Origin: Novosphingobium sp. Chol11
Lineage (GTDB): Bacteria > Pseudomonadota > Alphaproteobacteria > Sphingomonadales > Sphingomonadaceae
Assembly: GCA_945906105.1 (NCBI GenBank)
Contig: CAMDQO010000003.1
Coordinates: 62,001 to 126,000 of the forward strand
Direction: 5' to 3'
DNA length: 64,000 nt
Both the position numbers and the translations under genes were made by a program. Below are positions 49,106 through 58,392 of this stretch, in pieces; position 1 is the first letter of the stretch, and every line of letters begins with the position of its first letter. The notes beneath the pieces are model-generated. The model saw only the letters and a program-made list of their open reading frames with translations, was not told the origin of the DNA and did no database searches.

Positions 49106-51541
49106 TCAAGTTCGGTTGAATGCGTTCTTGGTCTTCAAACTTGGCACTTCAGTCCATGGCTCGTCAGGCCAACGGTGCCGGGGGTAGCGGCCCTTCATAT
49201 CCTTCACCACATCGCGCCATGATCCGCGCCAGAAGAGAGGAAGATCGCGCGTTGTCTGGATCGGTTTGGTACCGGGAGAGGTCAGCTTGAGCAGTAGGGG
49301 CTGCGCTGGCTGGCCGAACATGGGATGCTGGTCCAGCCCGAATAGTGCCTGCACCCGCAGTTCCACCGATGGCCCGCCGGGATCGGCATAGTCGATCGCG
49401 TGGTGCGTTCCCGCCGGGCTGGTGAACTGCGGCGGGGCAAGCCGTTCCAGTTGCTGGCGTTCAGCATAGTCCAGTCGGTTCAGGAGCGCGTTGTGCAGCG
49501 CGCCCTTATCGAGCGCATCGAGACGGCGGGAGAGCAGCGGCAGCAGCCAGTCGCCGACAGCGTGGCGCAGGGCTTGTTCGCCAAGCGCGGGCAGCCCGGC
49601 ATGGGCAGCGCGAGAGAGCAGCGCGAGGCTGGCATCAGAGAGCGGCAGCAGGCCAAGCCCCTCATCACGCACCTTGCCTGCGAGAAACGCGGCGATCGCA
49701 GCGGGATCAGGCTTGGGATCAGGCCCGCGCGCCACGACTATCGCGCCCAGCCGCTGTTCGAGCAGCGCCTCCACCCGGCGTTCGTCGGCGATCCATTTGA
49801 GCGAGGGGCGGCGCTCGATCTTGTGCGCCAGCCAGCGCAGCACTTCCGCCTCGCTCAGCGCAATCGCGCCGGTGATCCGCGCGCCTTTGGCCTCGCCCTG
49901 CGCTTCGCCCACCGCCAGCCATTCCGCGCGGATCAAGCTCGATGCAGGATCAAGCCGCAACCCCCTGCCCCCGGCGGTCAGCCACAACTCGCCCGATGAA
50001 TCGCGGCGGCGGGCAAGCATTTCGGGGAAACCTTCGGCGAGGATGGCTCCGGGGGGCGGGGTATCCCCTTTGGGCGATCCCGAGCCAGATACCGCCTTTG
50101 CCCAACCGGCCGCCAGCTTGCGCGAAGCCTCAGCCCGTCCGCTGCGGTCCCCGCGCCAGCGGTCCAGCCGCGCGAGCAGGTCTTCACCGCGCCCGCCCAG
50201 CCCGCGTTCCTGCAGCAACAGCGCAAGCTGCGCCGCCTCAGCCTCTGCACCATGCTGAGCAGCGCGGAGCAACATATGGGCCAGCCGCGGCTCTAGTGGC
50301 AGTGCGGCCATGGCCCGCCCATGCGGTGTGATCCGCCCCTCCGCATCGAGCGCATCGAGGCTTGTCAGCAGTGCATTAGCCGCCGCCATGGCTGGCGCAG
50401 GCGGGGCATCAATCCATGCCATCGCTGCCACATCACCCGCGCCCCATTGCGCCAGCGTCAGGGCCAGTGGAGCAAGATCGGACACCAGCATTTCAGGGGG
50501 ATCAAACGGCGCGCGGCCGGCGTGGCCAGCCTCTTCCCACAAGCGATAGGCAATGCCCGGCCCTTGCCGCGCCGCACGACCTGCCCGCTGTGCCGCCGCT
50601 GCCTGACTGGCGCGGTGAGTCACCAGCCGGGTGACACCCGCCGCCTTGTCAAACTCTGCGCGGCGCGAAAGGCCTGCATCAACCACCACCGAAACACCAT
50701 CTAGCGTCAGCGAAGTTTCGGCAATCGCGGTGGCCAGCACAATCCGCCGCCGTCCTTGGGCATCGCGCCTGATCGCCGCGCGCTGATCAGCCGGATCGCA
50801 TTGGCCGTGGAGCGGCAGGACCAGTGCCAAGGGCAGCTTTTCGGCCAGCCGCTCACGCGTCCGTTCGATCTCGCCAACTCCGGGCAAGAAGGCGAGAATA
50901 TCCCCCTCCTCCTCGCGCCATGCGGTGATCACGGCAGCAGCGACAGCATCATCCAGCCGCAATTCAGGCCGCGCACCCAGCCAGCGCAGGGCGAGCGGAT
51001 TGGCCTTGCCCTCGCTCTCGATCACCGGCGCGCCGCCCAACAGCGCCGCAAACCGCGCACCGTCGATAGTGGCAGACATCACCACCAGCCGCAGATCTTC
51101 GCGCAGCACAGTCTGACTCTCGATGGCCAGCGCCAGCCCGAGGTCTGAATCGAGGTGGCGTTCATGCGCCTCATCAAACAACACGGCGGTAATGCCCGCC
51201 AGCTCAGGGTCTTTCAAAATGGCTGAAACAAAAATCGCCTCGGTCATCACCAGGATGCGCGTCTTGCCAGAGCGCTTGCTGTCAAGCCGGGTGAGATAGC
51301 CCACGGTTTCACCAGCCTTCTCGCCCATCAGTTCAGCCATGCGTTCCGCCGCCGCGCGCGCAGCTACGCGTCGCGGGCTGAGCAGGATCACCGTGCCGCT
51401 GCACCAGCTCTCAGCCAGCAGCACCGGGGCCACAGCGGTGGTCTTGCCCGCTCCCGGCGGCGCAATCAGCACGGCGGAGCATCGCTCACGCAGTGCGGTG
51501 AGCAGGTCCGGCAGCACGGCGTGGATCGGCAGAATGTTCAC
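49106..51541 (-). CDS. hrpB: ATP-dependent helicase HrpB
   Basis: The 811-residue DExH-box helicase has Walker A IAPPGAGKTTAVAPVLL, DEAHERHLDSD, SAT (MSATIDG), and the family VI motif QRAGRAARQGPG, followed by a long HrpB C-terminal domain. The GTG at 51541 is chosen because the protein then begins NILPIHAVLPDLL, as HrpB proteins do, and the length matches the family. It follows the TonB-like gene by 7 bp. Its cellular role in bacteria is poorly defined. Confidence 0.93.
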   Translation of the reverse strand: MNILPIHAVLPDLLTALRERCSAVLIAPPGAGKTTAVAPVLLAESWCSGTVILLSPRRVAARAAAERMAELMGEKAGETVGYLTRLDSKRSGKTRILVMTEAIFVSAILKDPELAGITAVLFDEAHERHLDSDLGLALAIESQTVLREDLRLVVMSATIDGARFAALLGGAPVIESEGKANPLALRWLGARPELRLDDAVAAAVITAWREEEGDILAFLPGVGEIERTRERLAEKLPLALVLPLHGQCDPADQRAAIRRDAQGRRRIVLATAIAETSLTLDGVSVVVDAGLSRRAEFDKAAGVTRLVTHRASQAAAAQRAGRAARQGPGIAYRLWEEAGHAGRAPFDPPEMLVSDLAPLALTLAQWGAGDVAAMAWIDAPPAPAMAAANALLTSLDALDAEGRITPHGRAMAALPLEPRLAHMLLRAAQHGAEAEAAQLALLLQERGLGGRGEDLLARLDRWRGDRSGRAEASRKLAAGWAKAVSGSGSPKGDTPPPGAILAEGFPEMLARRRDSSGELWLTAGGRGLRLDPASSLIRAEWLAVGEAQGEAKGARITGAIALSEAEVLRWLAHKIERRPSLKWIADERRVEALLEQRLGAIVVARGPDPKPDPAAIAAFLAGKVRDEGLGLLPLSDASLALLSRAAHAGLPALGEQALRHAVGDWLLPLLSRRLDALDKGALHNALLNRLDYAERQQLERLAPPQFTSPAGTHHAIDYADPGGPSVELRVQALFGLDQHPMFGQPAQPLLLKLTSPGTKPIQTTRDLPLFWRGSWRDVVKDMKGRYPRHRWPDEPWTEVPSLKTKNAFNRT

Positions 51542-51548
51542 CCCGCCG

Positions 51549-52313
51549 TCAATTCGCCTCACCGCGCACGAAGTCAAAGTGGATCTTGACCCAGGCCCCG
51601 ACCTGCGGCTTGCCGTCTATGCGCGGCGGGCGCACCTGAAACTGCCATGCCGCTTGCCGCAACGCCCGTGCCAGACCTGAACCCGGCGGCGATTCGCCCA
51701 GCATCTGGCAATTATCGACGCGGTAATTCTCGATAGTACGGCAGGCGATTTCCGCCCATTTTCCGCCAACGCTCTGCTCGGTCATATAGCCTGCCAGTTC
51801 TGCGCGGCTGGGTTCGCGGTGCCATTCGGCGCGGAACAGGCGCTGCCCTTGCGGTCCCTCACCCGGCCCCATCGTGCCCTTGGAATTGCCCGAACCGGAA
51901 CCGCTCTTGCCCAGTTTCGAGATGTCCGAGGCAGCAAAGTCAGCGCCTGACATCTTGATCATCGGCGCTGCCACCGGCGGCGCTGTTGGGATCGCTATCT
52001 TCGGTGGAATGATCGGCGGCACGACCCGATCAGTGATGACCGGCGGCACCTTGGCCTTCTGCTGCTTTTCCGCCGTCGCCTTTTTTGCAGAGGAGGATGA
52101 GGAAGCAGGTGACATCGTAATCGCGGTGAAGCGCTCGCGCGCACTTTTTATCTTGTCGTCGAAATATCCCATCCACAGCATGGCCAGACCGAATAACAGA
52201 ACCATTGCTGCCGATAGCCCCAGCGCGATAACCCGCTCACTGCGGGTGGCCTGACCACGATAGCGCGCAGGTGTGAGGGCGGCTTCAATCTGCACTGAGG
52301 CGCGGTTAGACAA
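51549..52313 (-). CDS. TonB-like single-span envelope protein
   Basis: This 254-residue protein has a cytoplasmic N-terminus of about 28 residues, one membrane span (VIALGLSAAMVLLFGLAMLW), a Lys/Pro-rich periplasmic stretch (KVPPVITDRVVPPIIPPKI), a Gly/Ser linker, and a C-terminal domain ending WQFQVRPPRIDGKPQVGAWV that resembles the TonB C-terminal fold. It may be an energy transducer or a structural relative of one; no ExbB/ExbD genes are nearby. Probably co-transcribed with hrpB. Confidence 0.7.
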   Translation of the reverse strand: MSNRASVQIEAALTPARYRGQATRSERVIALGLSAAMVLLFGLAMLWMGYFDDKIKSARERFTAITMSPASSSSSAKKATAEKQQKAKVPPVITDRVVPPIIPPKIAIPTAPPVAAPMIKMSGADFAASDISKLGKSGSGSGNSKGTMGPGEGPQGQRLFRAEWHREPSRAELAGYMTEQSVGGKWAEIACRTIENYRVDNCQMLGESPPGSGLARALRQAAWQFQVRPPRIDGKPQVGAWVKIHFDFVRGEAN

Positions 52314-52413
52314 GCTTCATCCTTCCGTCCAGCCGCAGAGCTTCGATGCTTGAGGCGATCACCCCAAACTCTCACTGCGCCCTGTCGGACAGAAAGCCTG
52401 AACGTCAGATGAT

Positions 52414-53430
52414 TTAGTAGCGCCTTGAAACTGCAAATTCAGCAGCCTCGGCCATTGCGGCGCGCGCGGGGCTGGCGGGGAATCCCGCAATCGCATCAAT
52501 CGCCCTCTGGGCATAATGCCGCGCACGCTCGCGTGTGGCGGAAACGGTATCGTGCCGGGCGATCAACGCGGTGGCATGGGCGAGGTCTTCATCCTCAATG
52601 CGGAAGCCAGCGATGGCCTCTTCCCAGAAACGGCGTTCCTCGGCACTGCCACGCGCATAGGCGAGAATCACCGGCAGGGTCATCTTGCCCTCACGGAAAT
52701 CATCGCCGCGGCCCTTGCCCATTTCAGCGGCATCGGAATCATAATCGATGGCATCATCAACCAGCTGGAAGGCAATGCCAAGGTTGCGCCCAAAGGCATC
52801 GAGCGCCAGTTCATCAGCTTCGCTGCGTTCAGCCACTACGGCGGCGATGCGCGTGGCAGCAGCGAACAGTGCGGCGGTTTTTGATCCGATGATCTGGAGG
52901 TAATGTTCCTCGCCAGTCTCAACCTTGCGCTGGGCAACAAGCTGATCCACCTCACCCTCGGCGATCACCGAACTGGCTTTGGAGAGAATTTTCAGCACCT
53001 TGAGGCTGCCATCCTCGACCATCAGCTCGAACGCGCGGGTGAACAGGAAATCGCCGACCAGCACCGTCGCCGGATTACCGAAGACAATGTTCGCGGTTTC
53101 CTTGCCGCGCCGCAGGTCAGAGCCATCAACGACATCATCGTGCAGCAGCGTGGCGGTGTGGATGAACTCCACAGCCGCAGCCAGCAGATGGTGGCGCGTG
53201 CCGTGATATTCGCACAGTGCCGCACCGGCGACGGTGAGCATCGGGCGCATCCGTTTGCCGCCGCCAGAAATCAGGTGTCCGGCCAGCGCCGGGATCAGCG
53301 GAATTTCGCTGTGCATCCGCTCAAGAATGATCGAATTGACCGCATTCATGCCGGGTGCCGTCAGCGCCAGCAAGGGTGCCAGCGAAGGTTCGGTCATGCG
53401 GGGGCGGAGGGGGATGATATCTGCGCTCAT
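52414..53430 (-). CDS. all-trans polyprenyl diphosphate synthase
   Basis: The 338-residue protein has the two Asp-rich motifs of long-chain prenyl synthases: LLHDDVVDGSDLRRG and QLVDDAIDYDSD, plus GGKRMRPML for isopentenyl diphosphate binding. It most likely makes the isoprenoid tail of ubiquinone. ATG 53430 gives MSADIIPLRPR and the usual length; an ATG at 53457 is the alternative, and neither has a clear ribosome-binding site. It is divergent from the chorismate mutase gene. Confidence 0.92.
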   Translation of the reverse strand: MSADIIPLRPRMTEPSLAPLLALTAPGMNAVNSIILERMHSEIPLIPALAGHLISGGGKRMRPMLTVAGAALCEYHGTRHHLLAAAVEFIHTATLLHDDVVDGSDLRRGKETANIVFGNPATVLVGDFLFTRAFELMVEDGSLKVLKILSKASSVIAEGEVDQLVAQRKVETGEEHYLQIIGSKTAALFAAATRIAAVVAERSEADELALDAFGRNLGIAFQLVDDAIDYDSDAAEMGKGRGDDFREGKMTLPVILAYARGSAEERRFWEEAIAGFRIEDEDLAHATALIARHDTVSATRERARHYAQRAIDAIAGFPASPARAAMAEAAEFAVSRRY

Positions 53431-53519
53431 GAGCCAGCGCCATTGCGCGAGGGCCATGTGTAACGCAAGTGCAAAGCGGGCAATGGCAATCGCGCTTTTC
53501 TCATGCTAGCGCAGCTCTG

Positions 53520-53816
53520 ATGCCAAACTCACCCACCGATTTGACCCTCGCTTCTTTTCGCGCCTCCATCGACAATATCGATGCCGCGCTGATCCACATC
53601 CTTGCCGAACGCTTCCGTATCACCAAGGCGGTGGGTGCCTACAAGGCCGAGCACGCCCTCCCCGCCTCTGACCCCTCGCGTGAAGACCGCCAGATCGAGC
53701 GGCTGCGGAAACTGGCCGAAGACGCTCAGCTCGATCCCGATTTCGGCGAAAAATTCCTGCGCTTCATCATTGATGAGGTGATCCGGCACCATGAAAAAGC
53801 GAAGAACGGCAACTGA
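53520..53816 (+). CDS. monofunctional chorismate mutase (AroQ type)
   Basis: The 98-residue all-helical protein has the AroQ pattern: FRASIDNIDAALIHILAERFRITKAVGAYKA and the C-terminal helix FLRFIIDEVIRHHEK. It converts chorismate to prephenate for phenylalanine and tyrosine synthesis. ATG 53520 gives the normal short length; a longer frame would start at 53469. Confidence 0.9.
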   Translation: MPNSPTDLTLASFRASIDNIDAALIHILAERFRITKAVGAYKAEHALPASDPSREDRQIERLRKLAEDAQLDPDFGEKFLRFIIDEVIRHHEKAKNGN

Positions 53817-53903
53817 AGCCTTAGGCTGATCGCTTTTGAATGCGGAGTAAATCCGCCCAGTACACTGAATGTCCGTGGACCGGGCGGGGACTTTCATGGG
53901 CAA

Positions 53904-55544
53904 TCAGGCAGCTTGCAGCATTCGGGCGAGATCCTCGTTCGCGTCTCCGGTCGGGCGGATATCGAACTTCTCGATCAGCACACCAAGCACTTCGGGGGTG
54001 AGGAACTGCGGCAGCGTTGGCCCGAGGTGGATCTTGCGAATGCCGAGGTGCAACATGGACAGCAGCACGGCGGTAGCCTTTTGCTCAAACCAGCTGATGG
54101 CATAGTGCAGCGGCAGATCATTGACCCCGCAACCCAGCGCTCCGGCAACGGCAGTCGCAATCTGGATGGCCGAGTAGGCATCGTTGCACTGGCCAACGTC
54201 AAGCACCCGCGGGATGCCATTGATGTCGCCCATATCCTCGCGGTTGAAGCGGAACTTGCCGCAACCCAGTGTGAGCACAAGGCTATCCTTCGGCGTCGCC
54301 ATGGCGAGATCGTGGAAGTAGTTGCGGCCTGGCCGTGCGCCATCACAGCCACCGATCAGGAACAGGTTCTTGACCTCGCCCTTGCCGATCATGCCGAGCA
54401 GGGTATCGGCCACGCCCATCACCGTATTGCGGCCAAAGCCTGCGGGGATGGTTTCTTCTACCGCGTCCTCGGCAAAGCCCGGCTGAGCCAGCGCGCATTC
54501 GATAACTGCGGAGAAGTCGTCGTGTTGGATGTGCGGGATACCATGCCAGCCGACCGGTCCAGCGGTGAACAGGCGATCAGCATAGCCCTTGATCTCGGGA
54601 TTGATCAGACAGTTCGAAGTCATGATAATCGCGCCGGGGAATGCATCGAAGTCGTTATGCTGGTCCTGCCAGGCACCACCATAATTGCCGACGAGGTGCT
54701 TGAACTTCTTGAGGCCGGGATAGGTGTTGGCCGGAAGCAGTTCACCGTGGGTGTAAACGTTGATGCCCTTGCCTTCGGTCTGGTGAAGCGCGGCCATCAT
54801 GTCGCCAAGGTCATGACCGGAAACGAGGATGCACTTGCCCGCCTTGGGCGTCATGCGCACATGGGTGATCTCGGGATGGCCGAAACGCCCGGTGTTAGCC
54901 GCGTCGAGCATCTCCATGACCTTGAAGTTGAGTCCGCCAACCGCCAGCGATTCTGCGACCAACGCATCGATATCGGTCGGATCGGCGGCGAGGAAGGCGG
55001 AGATACGGTGAAACTCGGCGTTTACGGCGGTTTCTTCGGTCCCCAGCACACGGGCGTGCTCACTGTAGGCGGCGGTGCCTTTCAGGCCATACAGGATCAG
55101 ATTGCGCAGGCCGACGATTGAGGGACCATCGCGATCCATGAAGCGCTGGACTGCCGCATATGGCGCAGCTTCAACGTAATCGTTCGACGTGTGGCCGGGA
55201 TCCCAGATCGCGGGTTCGGGCAAGTCAGTCAAATCTGCCCCGGCACGTTCGGCAAGACCCTTCGCCGTGGCGCGAATATCAAGCGCGCGGCCAATCAGTT
55301 GGGTGAAACGGCTGCGGTCAAAATTGACGTTGGTCAGCGTGGTGAACCATGCGTGCGGCGTGAAGGCATCAACTTCGGCATCGTGCGCACCCACTCGCGC
55401 GGCACGGTCTGCATAAACGGAAACGCCCAGCATGATGCGCAGCAGCACGTCCTGCTTGTTCGCCACGGCCTCGGTCTTGCCGCATGACCCGACCTTGACG
55501 GCACAGCCGCCTTTGTTGCTTTGTTCGCACTGCACGCAATACAT
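53904..55544 (-). CDS. hcp: hybrid-cluster protein (hydroxylamine/NO reductase)
   Basis: The 546-residue protein has an N-terminal cluster set CVQCEQSN...C...C (C3, C6, C14, C21) and, later, the hybrid-cluster ligands in GHDLGD, TSNCLINP, GCDG and LGCGKFRF. Hcp is a high-affinity NO or hydroxylamine reductase of the nitrosative stress response. It is divergent from nsrR, with an NsrR-like site and a perfect FixK/Fnr box in the shared region, so control by NO and low oxygen is likely. No separate Hcr reductase gene is adjacent. Confidence 0.96.
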   Translation of the reverse strand: MYCVQCEQSNKGGCAVKVGSCGKTEAVANKQDVLLRIMLGVSVYADRAARVGAHDAEVDAFTPHAWFTTLTNVNFDRSRFTQLIGRALDIRATAKGLAERAGADLTDLPEPAIWDPGHTSNDYVEAAPYAAVQRFMDRDGPSIVGLRNLILYGLKGTAAYSEHARVLGTEETAVNAEFHRISAFLAADPTDIDALVAESLAVGGLNFKVMEMLDAANTGRFGHPEITHVRMTPKAGKCILVSGHDLGDMMAALHQTEGKGINVYTHGELLPANTYPGLKKFKHLVGNYGGAWQDQHNDFDAFPGAIIMTSNCLINPEIKGYADRLFTAGPVGWHGIPHIQHDDFSAVIECALAQPGFAEDAVEETIPAGFGRNTVMGVADTLLGMIGKGEVKNLFLIGGCDGARPGRNYFHDLAMATPKDSLVLTLGCGKFRFNREDMGDINGIPRVLDVGQCNDAYSAIQIATAVAGALGCGVNDLPLHYAISWFEQKATAVLLSMLHLGIRKIHLGPTLPQFLTPEVLGVLIEKFDIRPTGDANEDLARMLQAA

Positions 55545-55573
55545 GGTGTTCTCCTGAACTTGATCATGGCCTA

Positions 55574-55596
55574 AAGATGAATTTAGAATTCCACTT
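55574..55596. promoter_or_regulatory. candidate NsrR operator
   Basis: AAGATGAATTT followed after one base by GAATTCCACTT. The first half matches 10 of 11 and the second 7 of 11 bases of the NsrR consensus AAGATGCATTT-N-AAATGCATCTT. It lies 30 bp before the hcp ATG. Confidence 0.6.
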
Positions 55597-55619
55597 TGTG
55601 CAGACGAGCCTCGTTAGCT

Positions 55620-55633
55620 TTGATCTTGATCAA
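55620..55633. promoter_or_regulatory. FixK/Fnr-type box TTGATCTTGATCAA
   Basis: A perfect TTGATC-N2-GATCAA palindrome between hcp (55544, minus) and nsrR (55699, plus), about 75 bp before hcp. hcp is a typical Fnr-family target. Confidence 0.8.
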
Positions 55634-55698
55634 CCTTCTTCGCAGCGATGTGCATCATTTTACGTGCAACGCTTCCCATCCCGGAAATTGATCTCGTC

Positions 55699-56109
55699 AT
55701 GCAACTGACCCGCCACACCGATTATGCGCTGCGCCTGCTGATCGCTTTGGCGACTGCCGATAGTGTTCGGCTATCGGTCGCTGAAGTGGCTGAAGAGCAG
55801 AAAATTTCGCGCACGCACCTGCTAAAAATCGCCAATGCTCTGGCGCACGCCGGGTTCATCAAAGCGGTGCGCGGACGCGGCGGTGGTGTGCAACTCGCGC
55901 GCGTGGCAAGCGAAATCAATCTCGGCGCTGTAATTCAGGCGAGCGAGCCAGAGTGCTGCATGATTGATTGCACGGCCTGCAAATTGATCCGGAGCTGCAG
56001 TCTTCCGAGGGTTCTGGATGAGGCAAAGGCAGCGTTTCAGTCAGTGCTGGCGAAATATTCACTGGCCGATATTGTCAGCAAAGGGTTGCCTCAAAGTCAG
56101 GCAAACTGA
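55699..56109 (+). CDS. nsrR: Rrf2-family NO-sensing repressor NsrR
   Basis: The 136-residue protein has an N-terminal winged helix (MQLTRHTDYALRLLIALA, ISRTHLLKIANALAHAG) and an iron-sulfur Cys group ECCMIDCTACKLIRSC matching the NsrR spacing. The cluster reacts with NO and releases DNA. ATG 55699 begins the family-standard MQLTRHTDYALR. Divergent from hcp, its most common target. Confidence 0.93.
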   Translation: MQLTRHTDYALRLLIALATADSVRLSVAEVAEEQKISRTHLLKIANALAHAGFIKAVRGRGGGVQLARVASEINLGAVIQASEPECCMIDCTACKLIRSCSLPRVLDEAKAAFQSVLAKYSLADIVSKGLPQSQAN

Positions 56110-56117
56110 CAGGCTTT

Positions 56118-57509
56118 CTAAATCTGCCGTGACCGTGGCAGTCGCAGCTTGACCAGCAACCCGCCCAGATCCTCGCTCTCATCAAGCTCGACCGAGCCGC
56201 CGTAAATCTCGGCAACGTCACGGACAATCGCCAACCCAAGGCCTGTTCCGGGCTTGCCAGTATCCAGCCGTGCGCCGCGATCGAAGATGCGAACGCGCTC
56301 CTCCTCGGGAATGCCCATGCCATCATCTTCGATCCAGATTTCACAGGCCTGTTTATCATCCGGCGCGGCATCAAGGGTAACGAACACAGAGCCACCGCCG
56401 TATTTGGCGGCGTTTTCGATCAGGTTGCCGAGGATTTCGTCAAGATCCTGCCGCTCGATGGAAACCGCCGCATCGCGGTTGCCGTCAATATCGAAGCGGG
56501 TCTTTTCATAAAGCCGGGTGACAGCACGCAGCACCGCATCCGCGCTTTCCGCCACCAATGCATGGCTTAACCCCACCGCCCGGCGACCGACGGCGCGGGC
56601 GCGGGCGAGATGGTGATCGACCTGCCGCCGCATCACCGCTGCCTCACGGATCACCGTTTCGGCAAGATCGGGAGCATGGGCGGTGGCCGCGTTCATCACC
56701 ACGGTCAGCGGGGTTTTCAGCGCATGGGCAAGGTTGCCGGCATGGGTGCGTGCTTCTTCGGCCTGCCGCTCCGTATGCGCGAGCAACCCATTCAGTTCCT
56801 CGACCAGAGGCTGGACTTCCAGCGGAAGCGGCTCGGTCACCCGGTTAGTGCCGGTGGTGCGCATCCGCTGGATCGCCCGGCGCACACGGCGCAAGGGGCC
56901 AAGGCCGTACCAGGTCTGAAACACCGCCATCAGGAACAGGCCGAGCCCCAGCACCAGAAAGCTCCACGACAGGATCGATCGGATGCGGAAAATCTGCGCA
57001 TCCAGTTCCTTGCGGCTTTCCGCCACCACGAAGCGCCACTGCGTTTCGCTGCCCGGCAGGATGATCGAACGCTCCATCACGCGCAGTGGCTCTCCAGCGA
57101 ACTGGGTACTGCTGTAACTGTGTGGCTGAGGATCGTTGTGCCCGGCATCCACCCGCAAGCTGCGATCCCACAGCGAACGCGAGGGGAAATCTTCATGATC
57201 CTTGCCGCTGATCTGCCAGTAAAGACCGGAATTTGGCTCGAGAAAGCGCTGATCCCCCAGCGGCCGGTTGAAATAGATTTCGCCGTCCGGGCCAATCTCG
57301 GCCGAGGCGACCATGGCGTTGAGCATATTGGCCAACTGGGCATCGCCATTGCGCTCGACCAGACTGGTGAGCGAACGATCCAGCGCCACTCCGCCAAGCA
57401 GCAACAGGATGATGATCCACCCCGCCGCGATCAACATCATGCGGCGACCGAGGCTGCCGGTGTGAGGGGCGGCAGTGTGGGGTTTGGCTGGAGTGATTTC
57501 GGGGGCCAT
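56118..57509 (-). CDS. sensor histidine kinase
   Basis: The 463-residue protein has two membrane spans (about residues 25-45 and 180-200) around a periplasmic domain. It continues with a HAMP-like linker (GLGPLRRVRRAIQRMR), the phospho-acceptor His in NLAHALKTPL (near residue 260), and ATPase boxes with N-box IENAAKYG, G1 EDDGMGIPEEE and G2 GTGLGLAIV. It senses an envelope signal and phosphorylates the response regulator at 57628. The gene order PepSY, regulator, kinase resembles PhoPQ-like sets. Confidence 0.93.
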   Translation of the reverse strand: MAPEITPAKPHTAAPHTGSLGRRMMLIAAGWIIILLLLGGVALDRSLTSLVERNGDAQLANMLNAMVASAEIGPDGEIYFNRPLGDQRFLEPNSGLYWQISGKDHEDFPSRSLWDRSLRVDAGHNDPQPHSYSSTQFAGEPLRVMERSIILPGSETQWRFVVAESRKELDAQIFRIRSILSWSFLVLGLGLFLMAVFQTWYGLGPLRRVRRAIQRMRTTGTNRVTEPLPLEVQPLVEELNGLLAHTERQAEEARTHAGNLAHALKTPLTVVMNAATAHAPDLAETVIREAAVMRRQVDHHLARARAVGRRAVGLSHALVAESADAVLRAVTRLYEKTRFDIDGNRDAAVSIERQDLDEILGNLIENAAKYGGGSVFVTLDAAPDDKQACEIWIEDDGMGIPEEERVRIFDRGARLDTGKPGTGLGLAIVRDVAEIYGGSVELDESEDLGGLLVKLRLPRSRQI

Positions 57510-57540
57510 AATATGCTCCCTATCCGTCCCCGTCCGTCCA

Positions 57541-57604
57541 GAGCTTGTCGAAGGACTGCACTTCTTTGCTACCTCGCAAGTGAGGACAACCCTTCGACAA
57601 GCTC
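57541..57604. repeat. inverted REP-like element between regulator and kinase
   Basis: Perfect 14-bp arms GAGCTTGTCGAAGG and CCTTCGACAAGCTC with a 36-base spacer, inside the 118-bp gap of a two-component operon. The arm sequence is a well-known dispersed palindrome in sphingomonad genomes. It may modulate kinase expression by forming an RNA hairpin. Confidence 0.8.
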
Positions 57605-57627
57605 AGGGCAGACGGAATAGGGTGGCG

Positions 57628-58305
57628 TCAGCCCCGCCCCGGACCAGCGGGATCATCAAGGCTATAGCCAAGCCCGCGGATCGTGGTGATCACATCGGCG
57701 CCCAACTTTTTGCGGATGCGGGTAACAAAGACCTCGATCGTGTTGGAATCACGGTCAAAATCCTGATCGTAAATATGCTCGATCAGTTCGGTGCGGCTAA
57801 CGACCTTGCCCTTGTGGTGGAGCAGGTAGGACAGCAGCTTGTATTCCTGCGCGGTCAGCTTCACCGGCTCACCATCAAGCGTCACGCGGCCTGAGCGGGT
57901 ATCCAGCCGCACGTCCCCGGCGGTCAATTCGCTGGAACTGTTGCCCGAGGCGCGGCGGATCAGCGCGCGTAGGCGGGCGATCAGTTCCTCGGTCTGGAAC
58001 GGTTTGGCGAGGTAATCATCGGCCCCGGCATCAAGCCCCGCCACCTTGTCAGACCAGCTATCGCGCGCGGTCAGTACCAGCACCGGGAACTTGCGGCCTT
58101 CCTTGCGCCACATACCCAGCACGGTCAGTCCATCGATCTCGGGCAGACCAAGATCGAGGATCACCGCATCATATTCTTCGGTGGAGCCCATGAAGTGCCC
58201 GTCTTCACCATCGACTGAAAGATCGACAGCATAGCCGGTCTGCTCCAGCGTGGACTTCAGCTGTTTGCCAAGGGTTGGTTCGTCCTCGACGATCAGGATG
58301 CGCAT
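57628..58305 (-). CDS. OmpR-family response regulator
   Basis: The 225-residue protein has a receiver domain with acidic pocket EDE, phospho-Asp in DAVILDLGLPEIDGL (near residue 51) and Lys in YLAKPF, then a C-terminal winged helix (TIEVFVTRIRKKLGADVITTIRGLGYSL). It is the partner of the kinase downstream; the genes are separated by a REP-like repeat. Confidence 0.95.
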   Translation of the reverse strand: MRILIVEDEPTLGKQLKSTLEQTGYAVDLSVDGEDGHFMGSTEEYDAVILDLGLPEIDGLTVLGMWRKEGRKFPVLVLTARDSWSDKVAGLDAGADDYLAKPFQTEELIARLRALIRRASGNSSSELTAGDVRLDTRSGRVTLDGEPVKLTAQEYKLLSYLLHHKGKVVSRTELIEHIYDQDFDRDSNTIEVFVTRIRKKLGADVITTIRGLGYSLDDPAGPGRG

Positions 58306-58392
58306 CGTCTGTTCCCTGTTAATCTGTGTATCGAAAAACCATGCGGCGAAAGGCGCAGGTCGTCAATGTTGCGGGTATCAATATTGGGGGCA

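Noticed and set aside
53913-55121. 402-codon plus-strand frame opposite hcp
   Set aside because: Shadow of hcp; no domain or ribosome-binding site.
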